Shown here piece after piece: positions 1-8,807 of a stretch of DNA of 64,000 nt. The stretch lies in contig CANLQK010000007.1 of the NCBI GenBank assembly GCA_947493255.1, forward strand, positions 281,367 through 345,366, read 5' to 3'. Below the pieces are notes generated by a model. The model worked only from the letters and a program-made list of their open reading frames with translations, did not search any database and was not told where the DNA came from. Each line of letters starts with the position of its first letter. Position 1 is the first letter of the stretch. The stretch is from an uncultured Paracoccaceae bacterium (GTDB lineage: Bacteria; Pseudomonadota; Alphaproteobacteria; Rhodobacterales; Rhodobacteraceae). The position numbers were made by a program, and so were the translations under genes.

Positions 1-424
1 CAGATGCTGCGTCGCAGCTTCACCAGGTTGGAAGCCTGCGGTGCATGTGTGACCAAAGTGCAGTTGGAATGACAGCCTAACGGCTTTCCAAATCTTCTGC
101 GGAAAAATTTGAATAACTGAATTAGCGAATCTTACAACCTGTCCGGCTTTTGGCGATCAGTAATACTGCTTGCCAAGGAATTCTAAGACTTGCTTGGACC
201 AATGTGAAAATCACAGGGGTCTTGGCCTGGGCGGGTCGGAACGGCAAACTGTGGTCTAGCAACTCGGCTAAATCGTGAGTTTCATCCAATGAAGCCATGA
301 AAGTCGGTCCCACAGAACGTACAGGTTGCCGCTCAGGGGGCGAACTTTAAAATAACCGTTCGAGTACCAGATGACGAACCTGTCGCTGGCGGGAGATTCG
401 AACCGCCCGCTAACCCTTTCCATC
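1..424. other. No confident gene; 22-bp repeat inside
   Basis: I see no convincing gene here. A plus-strand frame open from the window edge ends at about position 72 and could be the tail of a truncated gene, and a 63-codon minus-strand frame lies at 122-313; neither resembles a family I know. Bases 374-395 are repeated exactly at 12597-12618, in both cases just downstream of the AAA+ gene or its relic, so the 3' flank of that gene was carried along with it. Confidence 0.4.
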
Positions 425-1645
425 TCAATGCAGGACCGGGTCATGAGCCACGGCGACGGCTTCGTCGATTAATTGCTGGATGCGCCGGAGTGATGGCGGA
501 CGCCCTTTGGATACTGCCGCCAGCACCCGTGCGATCAGGCGGTCGGTTACCTCGTCGAAGAGACACCCTGCGGCAAGGATGCGGATCAGGTTTGCCAGAT
601 CCTCCGCCGCTGGGTAGCCGATGTCGAACACACGGCAGCGGTCAAGAACTGGCGCGGGGATGCCTTCGCGGTCGTTGGCGGTCAGGATCCAGCTGATCTG
701 GCTTATGTTGTAGTTGCGCCGGGTGTAAGGGCATTCCCATGACGTGGACGAAGACGGCTCGAGAAGGCCCAGTAGAGCGTCCGGCAGCGACACGCGTGAC
801 CCTCCACTGGCGGTCATTGTGCCTGCTTTTTCGATTTCATCGACAATCATGATTGGGTTGGCGATACCGGTCTTGGCGATCTCCTGAAGGGGCACGCCAG
901 CCTGCGCTTTGCTCCAGGTCGCGTCACATCCGGCAACTGTAAAGCTTGCGTTCGAGCTGCCCACATCAAGTGTTCTAACTGGCGCACCGGACAGGGCCGC
1001 CAGCTTACGTGCGTAGGTAGACTTCCCGCAACCAGGCGGGCCGATCAGGATCACGGGCGGCAGCGCGAGCCATGTTTGTCCGGCGTTGTAGCGCGCACGA
1101 AGGGCCTTGTAGGCCCATGTTGAAACACCGGACATCCACGGTGCAGAGGCATGCAGTTCGGCGAACATTTCATCAACGGCGTGCAGCGTCGGCGGCCCCG
1201 CCAAGGTTGGATGGGATGTCGCGAGCTCTTGCACAAGCTTTTGCACCTCGTCCTTCGGCCCAGCATTTTTCAGGGCGCGGTCATGTAGTCCCGCTTCCAT
1301 TCGGTGGTGCTCGCGCGCCGCCTCATAAACAAAACTGATTTGCACGGCATCCGTGACAGCCGCAATAAAATCTTCGTCCGGGTTTTTATGCGTGAAGCCA
1401 AGAAGTTCAATCTGGTCATGATCGATCAGACCACGTAGCTCGATGATCTCAGCCACGTTCGCGGTCATGAAATTGCTGATCTCTTCTTTGACGCGGTGCT
1501 CAACTGTCTTTTGGGAAACTGAGTTCTCACGGAGGAATTCGGTCATGCCAACAGCTTCCGCTTTCTGCAGAAAGTCGGCTTTCACGTCTTCAAGGTTGGG
1601 GTGTTTGGGAAGAAGTTCGGTGAAGGTCTCAAGGTAAAGTGTCAT
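425..1645 (-). CDS. Lon-like AAA+ ATPase of mobile element
   Basis: This protein of about 406 residues has an AAA+ ATPase core in its C-terminal half. Walker A is GPPGCGKST at about residues 202-210, Walker B is IMIVDEIEK, a sensor-1 Asn lies in WILTAND, and an arginine-finger-like LDRCRVF follows. The sequence around these motifs resembles the ATPase of Lon, but no protease domain is present. The N-terminal 200 residues are not recognised. The start at 1645 is chosen over two upstream Met codons because the decayed paralogue at 12645-12963 begins at the equivalent Met and the sequence just upstream is conserved between them. It is co-oriented with the relaxase and integrase. Its role in the element is unknown; remodelling of a protein or DNA complex is a guess. 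Confidence 0.75.
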   Translation of the reverse strand: MTLYLETFTELLPKHPNLEDVKADFLQKAEAVGMTEFLRENSVSQKTVEHRVKEEISNFMTANVAEIIELRGLIDHDQIELLGFTHKNPDEDFIAAVTDAVQISFVYEAAREHHRMEAGLHDRALKNAGPKDEVQKLVQELATSHPTLAGPPTLHAVDEMFAELHASAPWMSGVSTWAYKALRARYNAGQTWLALPPVILIGPPGCGKSTYARKLAALSGAPVRTLDVGSSNASFTVAGCDATWSKAQAGVPLQEIAKTGIANPIMIVDEIEKAGTMTASGGSRVSLPDALLGLLEPSSSTSWECPYTRRNYNISQISWILTANDREGIPAPVLDRCRVFDIGYPAAEDLANLIRILAAGCLFDEVTDRLIARVLAAVSKGRPPSLRRIQQLIDEAVAVAHDPVLH

Positions 1646-1859
1646 CAGTCCATGCCTATTGGGGGCCATCATTTATGGCGTCATCGGCACAACAGATCCG
1701 GGGATGCTTGATAGGACACACGTTGATCGGCCAGGCCGATCAGCCTGGTTTACAGCTTGGGTGCTGCGATAATTATTGGTGTGTGTATCAAAGTCATGGG
1801 GTCTATATCCGCCCTCAGTGGCTTCGTTTCAAGCCCCCTCAGAAGGGCTTGGTCCTTTT

Positions 1860-3218
1860 TTAACCAAGGCTGGGGTCATCACCCTCTACGTCTCTGACAA
1901 TGTTCTGCGCGGTCTGCCTCGTTTCCGGATCGATATCGTGCCGCGTCAGGAATGCCCGGACTGTGCTGATATGTTCGTCCAATCGGAAGATACGCGCAAA
2001 GAGGTTGCTTTCCACGAACGCGAGGCGTTTGGCGAGCCTTACGATCTGTGTCCGGAGTTTGGGTGGCGCAGCTTTCATCGGTTTCAGATCCTGCATTGTC
2101 GTTTGTCCGGTCTCTGGCTCATAGCTGAGCGTTTCATTCTCGGCCTCGGACAAGACGGTTTCGATTGCTGTTACACCGGCTTCATAGGAGTCTTTAGCCC
2201 GTCTCGCCGCTGCCGCTTGTTCCTGCGCGTGCTTCCGTTCCGCTCTCACAGCGTTCTTTTCTTTTTCAATAGCCTCGGCCTCAAACGCCAATGTCGCTGC
2301 TAGTCTGACCTGGCGTGCCTCCAACGCTTCGATTTCTTCAGCCATCTGCGCCTGCTTCTTTTCCAGCCTTTGTCTATAGGTCTCTTTTCGTTTGATTTCT
2401 CTTTCCGTCAGTTCCGTCTTCATCTCCAACTTCGCCAGGTGTCTTTTGGTTTTTTCCACTGACGCCTTCTGTTCATTGATCTCTTCTTCCTTTGCCGCGA
2501 TCTCCGCTTCCAGCGCGGCTTTCTCTTGGGGCAAGTCTTCGTGCAATTGCTTCACCGTCCGGTGAAGCGTGTCCGGGTAATCTGCCCCTGCCTTCAGCCG
2601 ATCCTTCTTCTTGTTGCCGCGTTGGATTTCCGGCGCATAGCGCTGCATAACTTCAGCCGCCAAGCCTTGGATCTTGGATAGGTCACTTAGCTTTGTCGCG
2701 TCGCTAAGTGGTTCACCGTCGTCGTTGTACGCCCGCATCGTGAAATGCGCGTGGATTGCGGTTTCGTCCAAGTGGACGACCAGCGCTTCCAGCGATGTGC
2801 TCAAGAGTGCTGCGACCTCATGAGCCAGTTCCGTGAACGCACGATCTTGGGCCTCGTCCGGCAACCGATTGAACACGTCCTGAGCCTTGTGGCCGAATGT
2901 GATGACACCCACGGTCACCACCGCCGCATTCAATTTCATCCTACGGGTGCGACCCGCACGCATCCGCAGGACTTCGTTCTCGCGTTGAATGTCCGGTAAT
3001 GGACGCAGCACCATAAGATGCCGGTTCAGATGTGTACGGTCGCCATCCACATAGGCAGGTTGCGCCCCGATCCGAAAATCATGCCGACGCTGGAACTTTG
3101 CCTTCGACATTGGTTTTGGCTCAATGCGGACGGACACCGCATTCGGGTTGGAGTCTTTGGCGTCTGGGCGGGTCTTGGGTTTTGTATTTGTCATGGGACA
3201 AGCATCCGCGCCCTTCAT
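1860..3218 (-). CDS. MobV/Pre-type relaxase (mobilization protein)
   Basis: This protein of 452 residues matches the plasmid recombination/mobilization (Pre/MobV) relaxase pattern. Near the N-terminus are an arginine-rich segment and an NRHLM motif. The diagnostic metal-binding motif is H149-L-D151-E152-T-A-I-H156-A-H158. Residues from roughly 225 to 345 are a highly charged coiled coil rich in Glu, Lys and Arg. Relaxases of this family nick one strand at the origin of transfer and stay bound to it, so that an element can be mobilised by another element's conjugation machinery. A Met at 3194 is an equally plausible start. The intergenic DNA upstream (3219-3442) holds repeats that may be the oriT. 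No coupling protein or T4SS gene is visible. Confidence 0.8.
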   Translation of the reverse strand: MKGADACPMTNTKPKTRPDAKDSNPNAVSVRIEPKPMSKAKFQRRHDFRIGAQPAYVDGDRTHLNRHLMVLRPLPDIQRENEVLRMRAGRTRRMKLNAAVVTVGVITFGHKAQDVFNRLPDEAQDRAFTELAHEVAALLSTSLEALVVHLDETAIHAHFTMRAYNDDGEPLSDATKLSDLSKIQGLAAEVMQRYAPEIQRGNKKKDRLKAGADYPDTLHRTVKQLHEDLPQEKAALEAEIAAKEEEINEQKASVEKTKRHLAKLEMKTELTEREIKRKETYRQRLEKKQAQMAEEIEALEARQVRLAATLAFEAEAIEKEKNAVRAERKHAQEQAAAARRAKDSYEAGVTAIETVLSEAENETLSYEPETGQTTMQDLKPMKAAPPKLRTQIVRLAKRLAFVESNLFARIFRLDEHISTVRAFLTRHDIDPETRQTAQNIVRDVEGDDPSLG

Positions 3219-3298
3219 GAAAGTTCAAAACCATTCCTAAATAAATTATGTTTGTCATATACTTAATGAAGGCCAACCAACCACATAACCTACTCGGC

Positions 3299-3418
3299 AT
3301 AACTGAAGTTATCCCGCTCCGGCGAAGGGACGTTGCCCCTTTCAAAACCCCACCAAAAGGACGCGTTGCTCCCTTTGGAAACCCAGAACCAAGGGTTGCT
3401 GCGCCCCTTTGGAAACCC
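3299..3418. repeat. Inverted repeat plus three imperfect direct repeats (candidate oriT)
   Basis: A perfect 6-bp inverted repeat with a 2-bp spacer (ataact-ga-agttat, 3299-3312) runs directly into cccgctcc. To its right are three imperfect direct repeats about 31-33 bp apart (near 3328-3350, 3359-3384 and 3391-3418) sharing a ttgc..ccccttt.gaaaccc core. The array lies between the relaxase start and the integrase stop. A palindrome followed by a GC-rich nick-like sequence upstream of a relaxase gene is typical of oriT; assignment here is inference. Confidence 0.4.
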
Positions 3419-3442
3419 ATGCTGCCCCTGAATGGGCGGATT

Positions 3443-5284
3443 CTACTTCATCGCATTCAACCAAGCGTCGGCTGGTACTTGGTTCACGACAGGCGCCAGC
3501 TTTTCGAGGATTTGATCTCGGAAATCGATCATCTTGCGATACCGGCCATCTGTTTCATCTTGGTGTTTATGACCGACCAAATCTTTAACCAGTTCTTTCG
3601 GCACATCCGTGTCGTGGCGTAATACCGAGATGAAACGATGCCGGAAGCTGTGGAATGTCCGGCGTTGCGCGCGTTCACCGAGCTGGCTGTCCGTGATAGG
3701 TTTCCACTTCCCGTAGAACACATCGCCAAAGCTGCCGTTCTCATTCTGCGGTTTTAGCTCAGGGAAAAGGTCAGTCTCACCGCGCTCTCTCAGGTCAACA
3801 ACGTAATCATGGAAACCTAACGCTTCTAAAGCGTTATGTAATGGCACCAATCGCTCGGATGCTGCATTCTTGAGGCGCCGATTGTGGTTCTTCCGAATGT
3901 GGAGGTGCGGATGTTTATGCGTGAGGTCGATCTCATCCAGCGTAATTCCCATGATCTCCTCGCGTCGCGTCCCTGTAACGCTGGCGACAATCGGAGCCCA
4001 AAAGAGACCGTCCTCAATGATCAACGCCCCCGCTTCATTGCGGCGCGTAGAGCTTCGACAGCCAGTCCAGACAGGATGCTGAGCGATATCCGCCATGTCG
4101 TTCTCTGAGAATGCCAGCCGTGCGCTTCGTTCATCGTCATCACAGGGCTTGCGCAAACACGACAGGTCCAAGATTTCAGCAGGCTTTGTCCCACGTGATT
4201 TTGCGAATTTCAGAAAGCCCTGAAGCGCTGTCACGTTCCGGTTGATCGTTGAAGGAGCAAGACCGACTTTATCCGCAGGAAGCTCCTCAGCACGCTCCAG
4301 GATCTCTTCCAATGTCCGGGCTTGGTCTTCTGGGCTTTTGCGATAGATCTTAGGCAGTCGCTCCAAAACGCTGATATAGTAGAACAAATCCTCCTGTCGC
4401 AGATCAGTCAGCTTTTCGACCTGTGTCGCTTCAACAAACTGAGCCAAGATAGCGCGTTGCTGCGAGACATCTTTTGCAATCTTCTTTTGTTCGGCGGGGT
4501 CATTCACGGCGCGGTCTCGGCTGCCGATGTAGTCGGACACGATCGAGGTCAGGACTTCACTGTACCGTTTGTTATCTTTTTCCGGCGGGCGTTCCGGTGC
4601 GGCTTGAGGTTCGATCCTTTCCCTTGGGGCGATTTCCCAACTTGGGGCTAGAGTGTCTGCTGTCCGGCGGTCAGACCGCTCCAGGGCTTCTGCCTCTGCC
4701 AATAAACGTAATGAACTTACTTTGCGCAAAGCGAAGGTGTCGCAATCAGGAAGCCGCAAGGCAGTGTTAGCCATTGTCCGGCTTTCGTCGATGTAGGTTT
4801 GAGACGCGAACTCGCTCTTGGTAATCGCGACCTGTGCCCGGACATGGTCGATGTCACAGCTTGAAAACCCGTCCTTTTCTAGCTCAGCGATGTCGTCGGG
4901 AAAGAGATCGGCAGCGACTCCTCTGGCGGCCACGAGACGCGCGGCAACAGCGCGACCTCTTTCATCGAGATATCGCTGCCGCCAATCTTCTGGCGATGAG
5001 GCATCTGGCTCATAGTAGCGTTCTTCTTCGATTTTCTCGAGCTCACGCACGACCAAATCAGACAAGAAGCGCTGGGCCTCTGCTTGAGTGATCCGCTGGC
5101 TCTTCATGCGGCTTATACAGGTCGCGAAACCAGCGTTTACAAGGTTTGCCAGAATCTTGGCTGTGGAAAACTTTGGAGTCCGGAGGCTGATCTGCAGGTA
5201 AGACGTCTGAGAAACCCAAGCGGGTAGGCGCCTTCGCCAAACGTAGATCGCACCACGGCGGGTTACATAATTTAAGCTGGCCAT
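3443..5284 (-). CDS. Tyrosine-type site-specific integrase
   Basis: This 613-residue protein is a phage-type integrase. The C-terminal catalytic domain shows the first Arg in TGTRREEIMGI (around residue 438), the HxxR box in HSFRHRF (around 548), the GHKH segment and the nucleophilic Tyr in DGRYRKM (around 583). The N-terminus (YVTRRGAIYVWRRRLP) resembles the DUF6538 domain often fused to such integrases, and the middle is a SAM-like core-binding region. The start at 5284 is preferred over the longer frame from 5359 because a good ribosome binding site (GGGGAAG) precedes it. The gene starts about 150 bp from a copy of the tRNA-Gln 3' end, which fits an integrase that recombines at that tRNA gene. 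Confidence 0.9.
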   Translation of the reverse strand: MASLNYVTRRGAIYVWRRRLPAWVSQTSYLQISLRTPKFSTAKILANLVNAGFATCISRMKSQRITQAEAQRFLSDLVVRELEKIEEERYYEPDASSPEDWRQRYLDERGRAVAARLVAARGVAADLFPDDIAELEKDGFSSCDIDHVRAQVAITKSEFASQTYIDESRTMANTALRLPDCDTFALRKVSSLRLLAEAEALERSDRRTADTLAPSWEIAPRERIEPQAAPERPPEKDNKRYSEVLTSIVSDYIGSRDRAVNDPAEQKKIAKDVSQQRAILAQFVEATQVEKLTDLRQEDLFYYISVLERLPKIYRKSPEDQARTLEEILERAEELPADKVGLAPSTINRNVTALQGFLKFAKSRGTKPAEILDLSCLRKPCDDDERSARLAFSENDMADIAQHPVWTGCRSSTRRNEAGALIIEDGLFWAPIVASVTGTRREEIMGITLDEIDLTHKHPHLHIRKNHNRRLKNAASERLVPLHNALEALGFHDYVVDLRERGETDLFPELKPQNENGSFGDVFYGKWKPITDSQLGERAQRRTFHSFRHRFISVLRHDTDVPKELVKDLVGHKHQDETDGRYRKMIDFRDQILEKLAPVVNQVPADAWLNAMK

Positions 5285-5702
5285 TTCAACTTCCCCTCGG
5301 ATTCGAAGGTGCCGAAATTCTAGTTCGCAAACCGAGCGAGATGCATAGACGAGATGCACCTAAGAGATGCAGCTGGGAATCAACTCCCAAAACGCGCATC
5401 GCGACTCAATTAAATCAATGAGTTCGAAGAGAGCTGGCTGGGATGGTAGGATTCCCAGCGTGATAAACGTTGGTCGTTGTAAAGATATCGGGATAGGGGG
5501 GAGGAAGTTGGTAAACCTCAAATGCATCAGAAGAATATACCGGCCCATAGCGGACTTTGGCATTGTGACTTACAGCTGCTTTGCAGCTTCCCTTAAACGG
5601 ACCTTCAGCGCCATCATTTCTCACATAGCGAAGACGACCCCTTAGGGGCACGGAGCTTCAATGTTCGAGTTTCTGACAGAAACAACTGGGCACTCTTCGT
5701 TT
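5285..5702. other. Gene-free junction with att site
   Basis: No gene is seen here. The stretch holds the integrase upstream region and the 22-bp tRNA-derived att copy. A 10-bp inverted repeat pair (gctgggaatc at 5372-5381 and gattcccagc at 5450-5459) brackets the att core, and a short TGGGA-N6-TCCCA repeat lies near 5374-5389; these could be integrase arm or core sites. The part from about 5530 to 5640 reads like degenerate non-coding or relic sequence that I cannot identify. Confidence 0.5.
5433..5454. other. Attachment site: 22-bp copy of tRNA-Gln 3' end
   Basis: These 22 bases are identical to 13472-13493, which cover the 3' acceptor strand, discriminator, part of CCA and the 3' side of the T arm of the tRNA-Gln gene. 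The bases on either side differ. A displaced tRNA 3' end next to an integrase gene is the standard footprint of tyrosine-recombinase integration. Confidence 0.85.
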
Positions 5703-8700
5703 CTATTCCGCAACGATCAATGCTGCGCGCTCCTGTTGCAAGCGGTGGGATGATGCGCCCGGTTGCGCGCCCCAGACGGCGATCCATCGGTAGAATACGG
5801 GAGTCAGGAACAGGGTGAATACCGTTGCGAAGCCGAGCCCGCCGACGATGACCCAACCGACCGCAATACGCGCCTCTGCGCCTGCCCCGGAAGACAGGAC
5901 GAGGGGCAGCCCGCCAAAGACAGTGGAGACCATCGTCATCATCACGGGCCGGATGCGCAGCCGCAGGGCTTCGCGAATGGCGCTGTCGATATCTTGGCCT
6001 GCCTCTCGAAGTTGGTTGGCAAATTCGACGAGTAGAATGCCGTTTTTCGCCATGACGCCGATTAGCAGGACCAAGCCGATCTGGCTGTAGTAGTTCAGCG
6101 AGCCACCAGTGATCGAAATCGCAAGAAGCGCTGCGGCAAGGCCGAAAGGAACCGTCAGCATGATCACTACAGCGCTCGCGATGCTTTCGAACTGCGCGGC
6201 GAGAACGAGGAACACCACGATCGCCGCCACGCCGAACACCATATACATGCCCGACTGGCTATCGCCCAGCGAAGCCGCCTCGCCTGTATAGACGATGCCC
6301 ATCCCTTCGGGCAGGGCCTCAGTGGCAAGCTCTGCAACGCGGGCGACGGCCGTGCCGAGATCTACACCACCCGGAAGGTTGGCCTGAACAGAGACCGCCA
6401 AGGTGCCGCCCTGACGCTCAATCGTGGATTGGCTGACCGCCGGGCTCAGGGTTGCTGTTGCGGATAGGGGCACATATTCGCCACTGGGTAGGCGAAGTTG
6501 AATGTCCTCAAGATCGTTAGGATCGTTGATGGGCGGGCCACCGGGGACCACGCGGACATCAGTTTCTGTATCATCGACAAACACGCTAACTGCGACGGAG
6601 CCTTGGGTCAGAGCGCTGATCGTACGGGTGATATCAGCCTCGCTGAGGCCAAAGACGCCAGCCATGTCGTGATCCACAGTAACCTCATACTGGGCCTGCA
6701 CGCTGTCGCCTGAAACCTGTGGGTTCGAGAAGGTGTCGTCTTGGGCCATGGCCGCCACGAGCGCGTCTGCTGCCACGGTCATTTCGTCGAGATTGGTTCC
6801 ACTGACCGCGAAAGTGAGCCCGTTTCCGCCGCCGCGAATGTTCAGGCTGTTGGGTGAAATCGCGAAGACCTGCACGCCCGGCACCTTTGAGAGCATGCCG
6901 TTGATCGGCCCCATAAGCTCTTGTTGAGACCAGTCCCGATCCGCCCAATCAGGCAAGCGCGCAATGATGAACGCGGTCGTCCCATTGCCGATGCCGATGA
7001 TGCTTTGAACCGTGGTGATTTGGCCGCTGTCCTGAAACGGCGCGAGGATGTCTTCGATCTGGGTGATTTGGGAGTCGAGGTATTCGGCCGTTGTATCGGA
7101 CGCGCCGCGTGCCTGAATGAGAAAGAACCCACGATCCTCTGTCGGTGTAATCGTTGATGAAAGCGTGCCAGCTGCGCCCAGTGCAATCAGCGCGAACCCG
7201 AACGCGACAGCCAGTACGAGCAGAGGCGAGCGAATGGCGCGGTCTGTTACCCAGTCAAACCCGCGCGCCAATCGGGTCGGCGCGCGCGCGGTCACCGGTT
7301 GGGTGTCGGTCAGCTTGCCCGGATCCAAGAGGGCGGCCAAGACAGGGGCCATCGTCAACGCAGCAATCGAAGAGAGCGTAACGGCGAAGGCCAGCACAAA
7401 GCCGAATTCGCTGAACACGCCGCCCGCTTGTCCGGGCAGAAATGAAATCGGAATGAACACGGCTGCGAGCGTCGCTGTTGTCGAAATAACCGCGAAGAAC
7501 ACCTCATTAGTGCCAGCGGCAGCAGCGGCGAAGGCGCCCATGCCCTCTTTGCGTTTGCGCACGATGTTTTCCACCACAACGATGGCATCATCCACGACCA
7601 TCCCTGTTGCCAAGACGAGGGCCAAAAGGCTGATTGTGTTGATCGAAAACCCTGTCAGCCAGATCGCTGCAACAGTGCCAACCAATGCAACGGGGATGGT
7701 GACAGCGGGGATGAGGGTCGCGCGTGGGGAGCGCAAGAAAGCGAAGATAACAAGGATCACGATCCCTGTCGCCATGCCGATGGATTTGATGACCTCGGTC
7801 AACGCACCTTCGATAAAAATACCATCATCGCTGGTGACGACCAATTCCACGCCCTCGGGGAGGATGTCGCGTAGCTCTTCTACGGCCTCTTGCACCGCGA
7901 GGGAAATTTCCAGGGTGTTGCCTTCGGATTGGCGGGTGATGTCCAGCCCGATGGCCGTCTGCCCGTTGACGCGGGTTGCGACGTCGGTGTCTTCGGGCAG
8001 CAATTGAACAAGCGCGACATCTCCAACACGTGTGGTGGTGTCGATCAGAATTTGCCCGATGCTGTCGACAGTGACATCTGCATTCCCAACCTGAAGGGCA
8101 ATTGTCTGTGCATCTGTTTCCAGTGCGCCCAAAGGGGTGTCATCGCGCAGATCGGCAAGGGCCTCTGTAACGTCAAAAACCGTCAATCCGCGACTAAGCA
8201 AAAGACGGTCGTCGAGTGTGACGCGAAATTCGTTCGAGCGATCGCCACGGGTTGTGACCTCGGCAATACCATCAATAAGGGTCAGCCGGTCATAAATTGG
8301 GCCTTCAGCGAGGGTGGTCAATTCATCAAGGCTGGCATCGCCGAGCACCGCCAGTCGAATGATCGCGCTCGCGTTGCTGTCGGACTTGGAAACGGAGGGA
8401 TCATCGTCAAGGTCATCGGGAAGCTGGCGTGTGGTGGCAGACACGATTTCGCGGGCCTCGTTGGCGGCCACATCTATATCGGTGCCATCTGACAGGTCGA
8501 TCGTGATGCTGCTCGTTCCGGTGCTTGAGCTGGATTCGATGTAGGACAGACCTTCGAGCGCGCTCAGCGCGTCCTCCAGCACTTGCGTGATTTCCTGATC
8601 GACCGTCGCGGGTGTCGCGCCTTCATATGTGGTGCGGATTGAAAGTACCGGCTGATCGACATCGGGCATTTCCCGCACGTCTACTGAAATCAATGCGGTC

Positions 8701-8807
8701 AAGCCTGCAATAAGGATCAAGAGGTTGACGACGAAACCGAAGATTGGCCGTGCGACAAACAGGTCAGCAAAGCCGGAAGCCGCTCGTTGGATGCTGGGCG
8801 CCTTCAT
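5703..8807 (-). CDS. RND efflux transporter, inner-membrane permease
   Basis: This 1034-residue protein has the full RND (AcrB-like) architecture: an N-terminal transmembrane helix (FVARPIFGFVVNLLILI), a first periplasmic porter region, a bundle of helices, a second periplasmic region, and a second bundle of helices. The proton-relay Asp pair is present in GMVVDDAIVVVEN at about residues 402-405. Such pumps use proton entry to export drugs, detergents or other amphiphiles through a periplasmic adaptor and an outer-membrane channel. Its start overlaps the stop of the adaptor gene by ATGA, so the two are translationally coupled. No TolC-type gene is in the operon, so a channel encoded elsewhere must be used. 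The substrate cannot be told from sequence. Confidence 0.95.
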   Translation of the reverse strand: MKAPSIQRAASGFADLFVARPIFGFVVNLLILIAGLTALISVDVREMPDVDQPVLSIRTTYEGATPATVDQEITQVLEDALSALEGLSYIESSSSTGTSSITIDLSDGTDIDVAANEAREIVSATTRQLPDDLDDDPSVSKSDSNASAIIRLAVLGDASLDELTTLAEGPIYDRLTLIDGIAEVTTRGDRSNEFRVTLDDRLLLSRGLTVFDVTEALADLRDDTPLGALETDAQTIALQVGNADVTVDSIGQILIDTTTRVGDVALVQLLPEDTDVATRVNGQTAIGLDITRQSEGNTLEISLAVQEAVEELRDILPEGVELVVTSDDGIFIEGALTEVIKSIGMATGIVILVIFAFLRSPRATLIPAVTIPVALVGTVAAIWLTGFSINTISLLALVLATGMVVDDAIVVVENIVRKRKEGMGAFAAAAAGTNEVFFAVISTTATLAAVFIPISFLPGQAGGVFSEFGFVLAFAVTLSSIAALTMAPVLAALLDPGKLTDTQPVTARAPTRLARGFDWVTDRAIRSPLLVLAVAFGFALIALGAAGTLSSTITPTEDRGFFLIQARGASDTTAEYLDSQITQIEDILAPFQDSGQITTVQSIIGIGNGTTAFIIARLPDWADRDWSQQELMGPINGMLSKVPGVQVFAISPNSLNIRGGGNGLTFAVSGTNLDEMTVAADALVAAMAQDDTFSNPQVSGDSVQAQYEVTVDHDMAGVFGLSEADITRTISALTQGSVAVSVFVDDTETDVRVVPGGPPINDPNDLEDIQLRLPSGEYVPLSATATLSPAVSQSTIERQGGTLAVSVQANLPGGVDLGTAVARVAELATEALPEGMGIVYTGEAASLGDSQSGMYMVFGVAAIVVFLVLAAQFESIASAVVIMLTVPFGLAAALLAISITGGSLNYYSQIGLVLLIGVMAKNGILLVEFANQLREAGQDIDSAIREALRLRIRPVMMTMVSTVFGGLPLVLSSGAGAEARIAVGWVIVGGLGFATVFTLFLTPVFYRWIAVWGAQPGASSHRLQQERAALIVAE

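Larger units (their letters stand above)
1..5454. mobile_element. Integrative mobilizable element, right part (left end outside window)
   Basis: The stretch holds, in one direction, a Lon-like AAA+ ATPase, a MobV-type relaxase and a tyrosine integrase, and it ends at a 22-bp copy of the tRNA-Gln 3' end (5433-5454) just upstream of the integrase start. An integrase next to a tRNA-derived att site plus a relaxase without conjugation (T4SS) genes is the usual make-up of an integrative mobilizable element; T4SS genes could lie left of the window. The exact left boundary is not visible. Element status is inferred from gene content and the att copy. Confidence 0.7.

Noticed and set aside
122..313. 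63-codon minus-strand frame near the left edge
   Set aside because: No ribosome binding site or recognisable family; possibly chance.
391..421. tRNA T-arm-like sequence (ggttcgaatc between GC-rich stems, minus strand)
   Set aside because: It has no acceptor, D or anticodon arm, the stem does not pair with a 7-base loop, and the sister copy near 12619 lacks the TTCGAAT core.
1..5454. Conjugative (self-transmissible) element
   Set aside because: No type IV secretion or coupling-protein genes are visible, so only mobilizable status can be supported from this window.
7117..8007. Long plus-strand frame of 296 codons opposite the RND permease
   Set aside because: It is antisense to a clear RND gene and its translation is Ser/Thr/Arg-rich without any domain.
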